Assembly (NCBI GenBank): GCA_002364755.1
Contig: DEZI01000017.1
Span: 162,685-226,684 of the forward strand
Reading direction: 5' to 3'
DNA from: Stenotrophomonas maltophilia
Lineage (GTDB): Bacteria > Pseudomonadota > Gammaproteobacteria > Xanthomonadales > Xanthomonadaceae
DNA: 64,000 nt
Shown piece by piece: positions 8,568 through 18,502 of the stretch. Under the pieces are notes generated by a model. The model searched no databases and was not told the origin of the DNA. It saw only the letters and a list, made by a program, of their open reading frames with translations. Both the position numbers and the translations under genes were made by a program. The stretch's first letter is position 1. Each line of letters opens with the position of its first letter.

Positions 8568-10109
8568 ATGGCACAAGTCATCAACACCAATACCATGTCG
8601 CTGAACGCCCAGCGCAACCTGAGCACCAGCGGCACGAACCTGGCCACCACCATTCAGCGCCTGTCTTCGGGCCTGCGCATCAACAGCGCCAAGGACGATG
8701 CCGCCGGCCTGGCGATCTCCGAGCGATTCAGCACCCAGATCCGCGGCGCCAACCAGGCCGCCCGCAACGCCAACGACGGCATCTCGCTGGCCCAGACCGC
8801 CGAAGGCGCCTTGGGTGAGATCGGCAACAACCTGCAGCGCGTCCGTGAATTGGCCGTGCAGTCGCGCAGCGCCACCAACTCGGATTCGGATCGCCAGGCG
8901 CTGAACGCCGAAGTCCAGCTGCTGAAGCAGGAAATCCAGCGCGTCGCCGAGCAGACCAACTTCAACGGCACCAACCTGCTGGACGGCACCTTCACCAACC
9001 AGGCCTTCCAGATCGGCGCCAACCAGGGCCAGACGATCAATATCTCGCAGGTCGCCAACGCCAACATCAGCAAGCTGGGCAGCTGGACCACCGCTACCAC
9101 CAGCGCTTCGGTCGCTGGCGCAATCCCGGCTTCGGCTGCCACCGATGGCACCGCAAGCAGCACCGCGCTTGCACTGACCGCGTTCGCGGATGCGACCGAC
9201 AACACCGCCACCACTGGCGGCTTTGACATCGCCGCTTCCACCTTCACCATCGCTGGCCAGACCCTGAACGTTGCCGCCCAGACCGGCGCTGACAACGCTG
9301 CGGCGCAGACCAACCTGCGCAGCGCGCTGGCGGCTCAGATCAATGGCAATGCCGAGCTGAAGGCTGCTGGCATCTCCATGGATGCTGCCACCGGCGCGAT
9401 TGCCAACCTCGGTGAAGAGGCTACTCTCGCCTCCACTGCCCTGACCGCGGACGTCACTGTCGCTGAGGCAACCGCCCCGGCCTCGCCGGCCTTCGCTGCA
9501 ATCGAAGCCGGCGGCCTGCAGATCAATGGCGTCGACATCACCGTGGGTTCGGCCAAGACTTCAGCAGACCGTTCCACCGCTCTGGCCAACGCAATCAACG
9601 CCAAGACCCATGAGACCGGCGTGAGCGCGTCCCTGATCGAAGGCAAGCTGCAGCTGACCTCGAAGGACAAGGACTTCGCCATTACGTCGGACAAGGCTGC
9701 AGCTGATCTGCTGAAGGCAACCGGTCTTGCTGCGGTTGACACCTCGAGCAGCACCGCCGCCGGCGTCGTCAAGTTTGACAAGGGTACTGCCACCGAAGGC
9801 TTCGCCGCACTGGACATCTCCTCGGTCAACGGTGCCGACAACGCTATCCTGGCGATGGACGCCGCCCTGAACTCGATCAACTCCTCGCGAGCTGACCTGG
9901 GCGCCATCCAGAACCGCTTCACCTCGGTGGTCGCGAACCTGAATACCTCGTCGGAGAACATGTCCGCAGCCCGCAGCCGCATCCGCGACGTGGACTATGC
10001 TTCGGAAACCGCCGAGCTGACCCGCAACCAGATCCTGCAGCAGGCCGGTACCGCCATGCTGGCCCAGGCCAACCAGTCCAGCCAGAACGTGCTGAGCCTG
10101 CTGCGCTGA
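8568..10109 (+). CDS. fliC: Flagellin, second copy
   Basis: The 513-residue product is a second filament subunit. About 165 residues at the N-terminus and 90 at the C-terminus are almost the same as in the first flagellin, while the central domain has its own sequence and length. The start is ATG 8568 with AAGGAAA upstream (8552-8558). It has its own sigma28 promoter and terminator, so the two flagellins can be made in different amounts. Members of this family often carry two or three flagellins; which copy is the major one cannot be told from sequence. Confidence 0.96.
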   Translation: MAQVINTNTMSLNAQRNLSTSGTNLATTIQRLSSGLRINSAKDDAAGLAISERFSTQIRGANQAARNANDGISLAQTAEGALGEIGNNLQRVRELAVQSRSATNSDSDRQALNAEVQLLKQEIQRVAEQTNFNGTNLLDGTFTNQAFQIGANQGQTINISQVANANISKLGSWTTATTSASVAGAIPASAATDGTASSTALALTAFADATDNTATTGGFDIAASTFTIAGQTLNVAAQTGADNAAAQTNLRSALAAQINGNAELKAAGISMDAATGAIANLGEEATLASTALTADVTVAEATAPASPAFAAIEAGGLQINGVDITVGSAKTSADRSTALANAINAKTHETGVSASLIEGKLQLTSKDKDFAITSDKAAADLLKATGLAAVDTSSSTAAGVVKFDKGTATEGFAALDISSVNGADNAILAMDAALNSINSSRADLGAIQNRFTSVVANLNTSSENMSAARSRIRDVDYASETAELTRNQILQQAGTAMLAQANQSSQNVLSLLR

Positions 10110-10139
10110 TCCAGCGGTAGTACCTTGGAATGACGGGAA

Positions 10140-10160
10140 GGGGGCGAAAGCCCCCTTCTT
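10140..10160 (+). terminator. Terminator after second flagellin gene
   Basis: A GC-only stem GGGGGC / GCCCCC (10140-10145 and 10150-10155) with a GAAA tetraloop is followed by TTCTTCG. It is 30 bases past the flagellin stop and just before the fliD promoter. Confidence 0.8.
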
Positions 10161-10177
10161 CGTGTCCGGCGTTCGAT

Positions 10178-10193
10178 TGGCACGCGCCTTGCA
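10178..10193 (+). promoter_or_regulatory. Sigma54 promoter of fliD
   Basis: TGGCAC-N5-TTGCA (10178-10183 and 10189-10193) is a near-perfect -24/-12 sigma54 promoter. It lies directly after the flagellin terminator and 100 bases before fliD. RpoN (14056-15465) and its activator FleQ (15854-17341) are encoded a few kb downstream. Confidence 0.88.
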
Positions 10194-10292
10194 CAGCCTG
10201 GGGAAGCGCTTCAACGCTCAAGCTCGCCCATTCCCGGCCGATAGCAGGTGCAGGACACCTGGACGGCCCGTCCAAGAACAAGGATTCCCCGC

Positions 10293-11630
10293 ATGGCCAT
10301 CGGCACGATTGGTACAGGTCTCGACATTCCCACTCTGGTTGCCAACCTGACAGCCAAGGAACGCGAGCCCCGCGAAAACCAGATCAACACGGCCGGTGTT
10401 GCGGCCAGCGCCAAACTGTCGGCGCTGGGCACCATCAAGAGCGGCATGACTACCCTGCAGACGGCGCTGAAGACGCTGGTGACCGGCATGGCCAAGCCCG
10501 GCATGAAGCTGACCACGCCCACCGAGTCGAACTTCACCGCGGCGCTGGATACCAGCACCACGGCTGGCAAGGCGGCGGCGGGTACCCACCAGGTGGAAGT
10601 CAAATCGCTGGCGCAGAACCAGAAGCTGAGCTCACAGGCCTACACCAAGGATGCCGTGGTGGGTGACGGGACGCTGTCGATTGCTTACGGCGACAAGACT
10701 ATCAACGTCGAGATCGAGGCCGGCGCGACGCTGGAGAAGATCGCCGCGGAAATCAACTCGGCCGCGCAGAGCAAGGGCGTCACCGCTGCCGTGGTCACCG
10801 CCGACGATGGCCAGCACCTGGTGCTCACCGCCGTGGATTCGGGCACCAAGGGCGCGCTGAAGGTCAGCGCCAGCGGCGGCAATGGCGGGCTGTCCAGCCT
10901 GGTCTACGACGGCACCGATGCCTCGAAGATGAGCGAAATGGTGCCGGCCAAGGATGCCGTGGTCGTGGTCGATGGCTTCACCCGTACCAGCAGCTCCAAC
11001 ACCATCACCGACCTGGTGCCCGGTGTCAGCCTGACCTTGACCAAGGCCAAGGAAGGCGAGCCGCAGACGCTGACCATCGCCCCCGACAACAGCACGCTGA
11101 AAACCAACCTCAACGCGTTCATCACCGCCTACAACTCGATCCAGTCGACGCTGAAGAGCTCCAGCGCCTACAACGCCGAAACCAACACCGCCTCGACGAT
11201 GACCGGCGATGCCATGGTGCGCGGCCTGCAGCAGCAGCTGCGCACGACGCTGAGCAGCAACGTCAACGATCTGAAGGATCTGGGCCTGACCATCGCCGCC
11301 GATGGCACCCTGAGCCTGGATGCGGCCAAGCTGGACACCGCGCTGTCGAAGAACCCGGAAGCGGCCAACAAGCTGTTCGGTGCCGAAGGTGCGCTGGCCA
11401 AGCCGATGACCGAGCTGATGAAGAGCAGCCTGGATACCACCAGCGGCACGATCACCCAGCGCCAGGCCACCTTGAACAAGCAGATCAAGGCGCTGGAAAA
11501 GCAGCTGGACGAGCTCGACAAGAGCATGGAAAAGGTGTCCGACCGATACACCAAGCAGTTCACTGCAATGGAGAAAATGGTCTCGCAGATGCAGTCGGCC
11601 AGCGGCTCGCTGATCGACCAGCTCGGCTGA
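10293..11630 (+). CDS. fliD: Filament cap protein FliD
   Basis: The 445-residue product caps the growing filament and folds exported flagellin into place (HAP2). It has the FliD N-terminus (GTIGTGLDIPTLVANL followed by ANLTAKEREP), a central beta-rich part, and a C-terminal coiled coil (TLNKQIKALEKQLDELDKSMEKV ending SASGSLIDQL). The start is ATG 10293 with AAGGA at 10280-10284; the open frame extends upstream to 10248 without a better start. Transcription probably begins at the sigma54 promoter at 10178. Chaperone-type genes fliS and a FliT-position gene follow. Confidence 0.95.
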   Translation: MAIGTIGTGLDIPTLVANLTAKEREPRENQINTAGVAASAKLSALGTIKSGMTTLQTALKTLVTGMAKPGMKLTTPTESNFTAALDTSTTAGKAAAGTHQVEVKSLAQNQKLSSQAYTKDAVVGDGTLSIAYGDKTINVEIEAGATLEKIAAEINSAAQSKGVTAAVVTADDGQHLVLTAVDSGTKGALKVSASGGNGGLSSLVYDGTDASKMSEMVPAKDAVVVVDGFTRTSSSNTITDLVPGVSLTLTKAKEGEPQTLTIAPDNSTLKTNLNAFITAYNSIQSTLKSSSAYNAETNTASTMTGDAMVRGLQQQLRTTLSSNVNDLKDLGLTIAADGTLSLDAAKLDTALSKNPEAANKLFGAEGALAKPMTELMKSSLDTTSGTITQRQATLNKQIKALEKQLDELDKSMEKVSDRYTKQFTAMEKMVSQMQSASGSLIDQLG

Positions 11631-11650
11631 TCCACGCCTTCTTCCCGCGC

Positions 11651-11687
11651 AGGTGGCACTCAAGTAGCGCGCCACCTGCGCCGATAA
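11651..11687 (+). promoter_or_regulatory. Possible sigma28 promoter of fliS, overlapping a hairpin
   Basis: A perfect GCCGATAA box (11680-11687) is preceded by CTCAAGTAG around 11659-11667. The spacing is one base longer than in the other sigma28 promoters here, and the -35 match is partial. The 7-bp inverted repeat AGGTGGC / GCCACCT (11651-11657 and 11671-11677) overlaps it and may be the fliD terminator or an operator. Confidence 0.45.
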
Positions 11688-11758
11688 CACGTTAGACCCC
11701 GTGCCGAACCCATGCCCCTACCCACGCGGATGGGCAGGCATTCCAGGAGATTCCATAT

Positions 11759-12175
11759 ATGTACGGTTCCAATCGGCAGTTCGCCGAGCAGTACCGCAAG
11801 GTCGGTGTGACTACCTCGGTCGTGGACGCCGACCCGCACAAGCTGGTGGCCCTGCTGCTCGCCGGTGCCTGCGAGCGTATCCGCACCGCTGAAGCCTCAC
11901 TGCAGCAGAACGACCAGGCGCGCAAGGGCAAGGCCATCGGCGAAGCCTGTGCGATCGTCGGCCATCTGCATGGCTCACTCGACCATGAAGCCGGCGGCGA
12001 AATTGCCGGCAACCTGTCGGCATTGTATGACTTCGTCATCATGCGCCTGACCGAAGGCAACCTGCACAACGATTCCAAAGCGCTGCAGGAAGCACTGGGG
12101 CTGATGGTGGAAATCGATTCGGCCTGGAACGCCATTCCGGCCGACCAGCGTCACGTCAAGGCGGCGGCACCGTGA
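11759..12175 (+). CDS. fliS: Flagellin export chaperone FliS
   Basis: The 138-residue product binds the flagellin C-terminus in the cytosol, preventing early polymerisation and guiding it to the export gate. Typical features are the N-terminal QYRKVGV segment, then DPHKLVALLLAGACERI, and a four-helix-bundle length. The start is ATG 11759 (MYGSNRQ) after CAGGAGAT at 11741-11748. Its stop overlaps the GTG start of the next small gene. Confidence 0.94.
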   Translation: MYGSNRQFAEQYRKVGVTTSVVDADPHKLVALLLAGACERIRTAEASLQQNDQARKGKAIGEACAIVGHLHGSLDHEAGGEIAGNLSALYDFVIMRLTEGNLHNDSKALQEALGLMVEIDSAWNAIPADQRHVKAAAP

Positions 12176-12462
12176 ACCTGCAATCACTGCACGATTCGCT
12201 GGACACGCTCGACGCCAGCCTGCCGGGCGACGACCATGTCACCAGCGAACGCCTGATGGCCGAGCACCTGCAGGCCGTGGCCGCGCTGTCGATGGTTGTA
12301 GAGCGCCCCAGCAACGAGGCCATCCTCGCCCTGCGCGACCACCAGCAACGCGTGCTGGCTCGCATGATCGGCCTCCGCGATGAAGCCGCTGCACACCTCA
12401 AGCACACGGGCCGCTCCCTTCGCGCCGCCCATGCCTACCTGAAGGCAGAATCGCTGGCATGA
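12172..12462 (+). CDS. Small helical protein at the FliT position
   Basis: A 96-residue, mostly helical protein read from a GTG that overlaps the fliS stop (GTGA), so translation is probably coupled. I see no catalytic motif. In many flagellar clusters fliS is followed by fliT, a short helical export chaperone for FliD; size, fold prediction and place fit, but I cannot claim sequence-level recognition. The last codons overlap the next gene's start (ATGA). FliT-like function is inference. Confidence 0.6.
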   Translation: MNLQSLHDSLDTLDASLPGDDHVTSERLMAEHLQAVAALSMVVERPSNEAILALRDHQQRVLARMIGLRDEAAAHLKHTGRSLRAAHAYLKAESLA

Positions 12463-13037
12463 GCCTGCTGCCGATCACGTCGCTGCACCACCCTGCCGAG
12501 AGCGAGCTGTTCGATGAAACGCTCAGCTGCGAGCTGGCCCTGCCGGCCGAGTTCCAGGCGGGCAGCGCGGCCGGTCGCACCAGCAGTGCCGAAGGCCTGC
12601 TGCGCAGCCTGGCGCTGGTCGAAGACAGCCGCGGGGACGAGCACGACGAACGCAGCGAAACCAGCCTGCAGATCCAGCGCCTGGAAGCCAAGCTGGACCT
12701 GACCATGGTGCTGCTGGGCAGAATGGTGCGCCAGCAGGGCCAGGACCTGCCCCTGCGCCCGGTACGCTGGTCGCGCCGCGGCATCCGCCTGCAGCTGGGG
12801 CCGCGCAGCGGCGCCCTGCCCGGCCAGTCCGGCGTGGTGCGCCTGCAGCCCAGCGACTGGCTGCCCGACAACATCGACCTGCCGGTGGACGTCATCGCCG
12901 AAGCGGCCGATGGCAGCGGCGGCCACTTCCTGTGGCTGCGCTTCAACCGCCTCGGCGATGGCCTGGAGATGGCCATGGAACGGCATTTGTTCCGTCTGCA
13001 TCGGCGTCAGGTTGCCGAAGCGCGGCGAGCGCGCTGA
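12459..13037 (+). CDS. PilZ-like protein (atypical)
   Basis: A 192-residue protein. The first 80 residues are helical and acidic, including the heptad-like segment SLQIQRLEAKLDLTMVLLGRMV; the remainder is beta-rich with RWSRRGIRLQLGP, SGVVRLQPSDWLPDNIDLPVDVI and FNRLGDGLEMAMERHLFRLHRRQ. This layout, a coiled coil next to a PilZ-like barrel, fits the atypical PilZ proteins encoded in xanthomonad flagellar clusters. A standard RxxxR plus D/NxSxxG c-di-GMP signature is not clear, so ligand binding is doubtful. It is the last gene of the fliS operon, overlapping the previous gene by 4 bases. Confidence 0.6.
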   Translation: MSLLPITSLHHPAESELFDETLSCELALPAEFQAGSAAGRTSSAEGLLRSLALVEDSRGDEHDERSETSLQIQRLEAKLDLTMVLLGRMVRQQGQDLPLRPVRWSRRGIRLQLGPRSGALPGQSGVVRLQPSDWLPDNIDLPVDVIAEAADGSGGHFLWLRFNRLGDGLEMAMERHLFRLHRRQVAEARRAR

Positions 13038-13122
13038 AACCTGCCACCCGGAAGCGGGACGGAGTGCTCTTGGCGTGCCCGTTCAGCTAAGTTAAGGTGG
13101 TCTCCCCTCACGGACCTGCAAC

Positions 13123-13761
13123 GTGCCTGTGCGAGTTCTCATCGTCGACGATCACACCCTGGTTCGCGCCGGCCTGGCGCGACTGCTGCAGGGGTTTGCC
13201 GACGTGCAACTGGTCGCCGAGGCAAGCAACGCCGAGCAGGCCCTGCAGATGGCGCTGCTGCATGCCCCGGACGTGATCCTGATGGACCTGTCGCTACCCG
13301 GCCGGACCGGCCTGGAAGCCCTCAGCGACATCCGCCTGCGCTCGCCGGGCACCCGCATCGTGATGATGACCATGCACGACGACGCCGCCCATGTGCGTGA
13401 TGCACTCGACCGGGGCGCCGTCGGTTTCGTGGTGAAGGATGCCGCCCCGCAGGAGCTGGAACTGGCACTGCGCGCCGCGCACGCCGGCCAGGTGTTCCTC
13501 AGCCCGCAGATCTCGGCCAAGATGCTGGCGCCGATGCTGGGCCGAGAGAAGCCCACCGGCATCGCCGCACTGTCGCCCCGCCAGCGCGAGATCCTGCGGC
13601 GTATCGGCAAGGGCGAGAGCAACAAGGAGATCGCCGCCGATCTCGGCATCAGCGTGAAGACGGTAGAGACCCACCGCGCCCGCATGATGGAATCGCTGGG
13701 CTGCCGCCGCGCCAATGATCTGCTGCTGCTGGCGGCCCGCCACCAGCACGAGCTGGAATGA
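13123..13761 (+). CDS. NarL/FixJ-type response regulator
   Basis: The 212-residue product has an N-terminal receiver domain (acidic pair D9-D10, phospho-acceptor Asp55 in LMDLSLPG, Lys in VVKDA) and a C-terminal LuxR-type helix-turn-helix (LSPRQREILRRIGKGESNKEIA, then ISVKTVETHRARMM). It starts at GTG 13123. No histidine kinase is adjacent. Its target is unknown; its place just before rpoN and the fleQ region suggests control of flagellar or biofilm genes, but that is inference. A 7-bp palindrome at 13927-13943 is a possible binding site. Confidence 0.9.
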   Translation: MPVRVLIVDDHTLVRAGLARLLQGFADVQLVAEASNAEQALQMALLHAPDVILMDLSLPGRTGLEALSDIRLRSPGTRIVMMTMHDDAAHVRDALDRGAVGFVVKDAAPQELELALRAAHAGQVFLSPQISAKMLAPMLGREKPTGIAALSPRQREILRRIGKGESNKEIAADLGISVKTVETHRARMMESLGCRRANDLLLLAARHQHELE

Positions 13762-14055
13762 CCGGATCTGGTCGGACGGCACACATCCGCGCCCGAACTG
13801 ACGACGACTTTCCGTCACCCTGACACGAACTGTCGGGTTTCCGTACACCGGCACCCCGAACGATCGTCTTGCACCCACGCAAAATCAACGACTTGCCACA
13901 GGGCATCGTCAACTTCCCGCGCCAGCGTAGGGAAACTCCCTACATCCTGTCGGGAAGATCACCAGTGCACTCAGGAACCCCCCGATTCCCCCTGCCTGGG
14001 ATCAAAAGCAAGATGTGTTCCACAAGGCGTCGGGGAGCGGCGCCGGGGAACTGAA
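13762..14055 (+). promoter_or_regulatory. Regulatory gap before rpoN, with palindrome
   Basis: I see no gene in these 294 bases. The clearest feature is a perfect palindrome GTAGGGA-AAC-TCCCTAC at 13927-13943 (7-bp arms, 3-base centre), the size and symmetry expected of an operator for a dimeric LuxR-type regulator like the one encoded just upstream. A second weaker dyad lies near 13819-13834. No convincing sigma28 or sigma54 promoter was found. Confidence 0.45.
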
Positions 14056-15465
14056 ATGAAGGCTGCACTTTCGACCCAGCTGGGCCAGACGCTTCACCTC
14101 ACGCCGCAGCTGTTGCAGTCCATCCGACTGCTGCAGCTGGACGGGCTGCACCTGGAACAGGAGATCCAGCGCCTGTTGGACTCCAACCCGCTGCTGGAAA
14201 TCGAGGACGCCGAGGCACCGGCGGCCGACGCCACCGACGCCAGCGCCACGACCCTGGAAACGGCCGCCTTCGATGAGCTGCCCGAGTCCTCGATGTGGGA
14301 CGTGGCCGGCAGCAGCTGGCAGGACGGCGACGACGATCGCATGGCGCGCATCGCTGCAGGCGAATCCACCGACCCGCAGCTGCGCGTGCTGCAGCGCCTG
14401 GCGCTGGATCTGGACGAGCGCGAACTGGCCGTGGCGGCCTTCTGGCTGGAGCATTGCGACGAGGCAGGCTACCTGCAGGCCCCGCTGGAGCAGCTGCAGC
14501 TGCTGGCCAGCGCACAGTTCGACATCGACGGCGCCGGCGTGGAAGCCATCCGCCAGCAGCTGCTGCACGGTGAACCGGCCGGCATGGCCGCACAGGACCT
14601 GCGCGAAGGCCTGCTGGCCCAGCTCTACAGCCTGCACGGCGTGGTACCGGCCCGGCACCTGGCCGCGCGCATCCTGGAAGGCGCGCTGGAGGTCCTGGCC
14701 GCACATGACTACCCGGCGCTGGCCCGCCACCACGATGCCGAAGTGGATGACGTGCGCGAGGCCGTGCGCCTGATCCTGTCGCTGCAGCCGCGCCCGGGCG
14801 ACAGCCTGCTGCCCGAGCGCAACGCGGTGGTGGTACCGGACGTGGTCGCCTGGCACGCCGACGCGCAGTGGAAGGTGGCGCTGAATCCGGCCACCAGCCG
14901 CCGCGTCTCGATCAACAGTCAGTACGAGCAGGCCCTGGCCGAGACCAGCGACGCCGCCCCGGCCCTGCGCGAGATGCTGCAGGAAGCACGCTGGTTCAGC
15001 CGCGGCCTGTCGATGCGCTACGACACCCTTCTGCGCACCGCGCGGGTGATCGTCGAGCGCCAGGCCGCGTTCCTGGTGCGTGGCGAGGAAGCCATGGCGC
15101 CGTTGACCCTGAAGGAAGTGGCCGAAGAGATCGGCATGCACGAATCCACGGTGTCGCGCATCACCACCGGGAAGTTCCTGCAGACCCCGCGCGGCACCTT
15201 CGAGCTGAAGCATTTCTTCGCGGTGCGCCTGGAAGGTGCCAGCGTGTCCGGCCAGGCCGTGAAGGCCATGGTCCGCCGCCTGATCGACGCCGAACCGGCC
15301 GGTCGCCCGCTGGCCGACGAGGCCATTGCGGGACTTCTGTCACGCCAGGGAGTGAACATTGCCCGCCGAACCGTCGCAAAATACCGCGAACAACTGGATA
15401 TCGCCCCGGCCCGTGAACGGCGCCGGCTCAGCGCCAGGCAACCACAGCTGGCCCGAGTGGGCTGA
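14056..15465 (+). CDS. rpoN: RNA polymerase sigma54 factor RpoN
   Basis: The 469-residue product has the Gln/Leu-rich region I (QLGQTLHLTPQLLQSIRLLQ), the acidic region II (about residues 50-105), the core-binding domain, and the RpoN box ARRTVAKYRE at residues 436-445, which reads the -24 element. It needs an AAA+ activator; fleQ is two genes downstream. Xanthomonads often have two rpoN genes, and the one in the flagellar cluster (rpoN2 in Xanthomonas) serves motility; this copy's context matches that. The GG-N10-GC promoters before fliD, fliE, fliL and flhB are its likely targets. Confidence 0.96.
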   Translation: MKAALSTQLGQTLHLTPQLLQSIRLLQLDGLHLEQEIQRLLDSNPLLEIEDAEAPAADATDASATTLETAAFDELPESSMWDVAGSSWQDGDDDRMARIAAGESTDPQLRVLQRLALDLDERELAVAAFWLEHCDEAGYLQAPLEQLQLLASAQFDIDGAGVEAIRQQLLHGEPAGMAAQDLREGLLAQLYSLHGVVPARHLAARILEGALEVLAAHDYPALARHHDAEVDDVREAVRLILSLQPRPGDSLLPERNAVVVPDVVAWHADAQWKVALNPATSRRVSINSQYEQALAETSDAAPALREMLQEARWFSRGLSMRYDTLLRTARVIVERQAAFLVRGEEAMAPLTLKEVAEEIGMHESTVSRITTGKFLQTPRGTFELKHFFAVRLEGASVSGQAVKAMVRRLIDAEPAGRPLADEAIAGLLSRQGVNIARRTVAKYREQLDIAPARERRRLSARQPQLARVG

Positions 15466-15479
15466 AAAGGATGTTGCAC

Positions 15480-15853
15480 ATGAACAAGCTCACAGTGCTG
15501 CTGGTCGACGACCATGAGGGTTTCATCAACGCGGCGATGCGCCACTTCCGCAAGATCGACTGGCTGCAGATTGTCGGCAGCGCCGGCAACGGCCTGGAAG
15601 CCATCGAGCGCTCCGAGTCGCTGCGCCCACAGGTCGTCCTGATGGACCTGGCGATGCCGGAGATGGGCGGCCTGCAGGCCACCCGCCTGATCAAGTCGCA
15701 GGATGATGCCCCGTACATCGTGATCGCCAGCCACTTCGACGACGTCGAGCACCGCGAACACGCGCTGCGCGCCGGCGCCGACAATTTCGTCAGCAAGTTG
15801 TCGTACATCCAGGAAGTCATGCCGATCCTGGAAGGCCTCAGGGAGGATCGATC

Positions 15854-15857
<4 letters not shown>
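15480..15857 (+). CDS. Single-domain response regulator next to fleQ
   Basis: The 125-residue product is a receiver domain only: acidic pair D10-D11, phospho-acceptor Asp56 in LMDLAMPEMGG, a Ser in VIASHFDD and the Lys in FVSKLS. ATG 15480 is preferred over ATG 15471, because the ribosome-binding site AAAAGG (15465-15470) is at proper distance only from 15480. With no output domain it must act by protein contact, possibly on FleQ, RpoN or the motor. It overlaps the fleQ start by 4 bases. Confidence 0.88.
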
Positions 15858-17341
<1,484 letters not shown>

Positions 17342-17405
17342 GCCGATGACGCCGGGGTCAGGCCCCTCCCGCAGGGAGGGCGCTGCCCCCACGCGATCCC
17401 AATCA

Positions 17406-17428
17406 GTAGATCCACGCCATGCGTGGAT
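17406..17428 (+). repeat. GTAG-type REP palindrome
   Basis: GTAG followed by the near-palindrome ATCCACGCCATGCGTGGAT. The GTAG head and imperfect stem are the form of the SMAG/REP elements scattered in Stenotrophomonas genomes. Related copies of opposite orientation lie at 18206-18228 and 57862-57884. Confidence 0.75.
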
Positions 17429-17503
17429 AGGGACCCAGTTGCCTAGCTGCGTTTGCAACTTCTCCTAAAGGCACCGTCGAAACGTGGCGGTAGCCTTCCG
17501 CAG

Positions 17504-18052
17504 ATGGAGAACTCAACCCGTCCGCCAACACTGGACTTCGTGCCGATCAGCCAGGATGAGATCGATCAATCTTCCCTGATGCTCGAAATGCAACGGCTGT
17601 CTGATCGCCTTGAGCCGTATGCCTACAACAACACAAAGTTCCACTCTCGCCTGCAGCGACACGAGAATGACGATCGCACCCTGGCGATTTTCGGACGCGT
17701 GTTGGGCGGACTGTTCTTCGTGGACCTGAAAGATGGTTCAGTAGGACTGCTTCCAATCAGCTGCGAAGCAGTGCCCCAGTACTGCAATTCAGATCTGCGG
17801 AGTTTCGCAGCCTTCCATCAGGCGTTCATGGCAGCAATCCGGCCTATGCTGAACTCCAGCGGTGATCTGGCGGAGTCCACCCTCATGCAACTCGAGACCG
17901 CATTCCGCACCAGCGATCCGGCCTCAATGGCCGACAAAGGTAGCTTCTGGCCCACATGCCTTTACGAGCTATCAGAGGGCTTCTTTCCTCTTTCCTCCGA
18001 GAGGGTGGAACTACACCGCTCACTCGGGATCGATCTCGACCATCCCTGGTAG
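17504..18052 (+). CDS. Orphan SUKH-like immunity-type protein
   Basis: A 182-residue soluble protein, with start at ATG 17504 (the open frame reaches 17453). The core FGRVLGGLFFVDLKDGSVG, then YCNSDLRSFAAFHQAFM, resembles the strand-turn-strand and 'N-S-x-L-x-x-F' pattern of SUKH-4 family immunity proteins; this is recognition by eye and not certain. It has no flagellar-type feature. Base composition is visibly lower in GC than its neighbours, with codons such as ATA/TTT-rich choices uncommon elsewhere here. It sits alone between fleQ and fliE among REP repeats, suggesting horizontal arrival. No toxin gene is next to it. Confidence 0.55.
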   Translation: MENSTRPPTLDFVPISQDEIDQSSLMLEMQRLSDRLEPYAYNNTKFHSRLQRHENDDRTLAIFGRVLGGLFFVDLKDGSVGLLPISCEAVPQYCNSDLRSFAAFHQAFMAAIRPMLNSSGDLAESTLMQLETAFRTSDPASMADKGSFWPTCLYELSEGFFPLSSERVELHRSLGIDLDHPW

Positions 18053-18502
18053 CCATCGGCTCAAACACGCTGCGCGGGCCCGACCCCTCTGCGTTTCCAG
18101 CGCCAGAATTCCGGCCACGAAGCCCCACAGCGACAGGCCAGAAAACCGACGCCGGTTAAATGGCGCCTCCAGCGGGGTCAGAGCCCGTGCGCCCCGGCAA
18201 CCGCATCCACGCATGGCGTGGATCTACCTGGCGGGGTGTGTCCGGTTGAGGGGGCGTGAGCCGCATGGATGCGGTGACCGAGCTTACAGGGACGTGCTTG
18301 CAGCGTCCCCCTCAACCGGGCCCACCCCGCCAACCCACGCAATGCCCGCCTTTGACGTTCAAGTTGACGTTGAGCAGGTGCAGGGCCCAGCCCTGCCAGC
18401 ACACCCACAATCCTCACGACACTGAATCGAAACCCGGTTTCGGCACGCCACTTGCAACTGTTCCAGCGAACACCCCCATCCCTGTTTCTGGAACCGTTGC
18501 AG
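18053..18502 (+). repeat. Repeat-rich gap with long inverted repeat before fliE
   Basis: No gene is supported in these 450 bases. A GTAG-type REP in reverse orientation lies at 18206-18228. An imperfect inverted repeat of about 27 bp has its left arm at 18231-18257 (GGCGGGGTG, CCGGTTGAGGGGG) and its right arm at 18306-18332; between the arms is a smaller GCATGGATGC dyad. It could be a transcript-end structure or a family-specific repeat. The fliE sigma54 promoter lies at 18441-18456. Confidence 0.65.
18441..18456 (+). promoter_or_regulatory. Sigma54 promoter of fliE operon
   Basis: CGGCAC-N5-TTGCA (18441-18446 and 18452-18456) keeps the invariant GG and GC ten bases apart and matches the fliD and fliL promoters closely. 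It is 47 bases before the fliE ATG, so transcription would start inside 18465-18470 and exclude the longer open frame from 18452. Confidence 0.87.
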
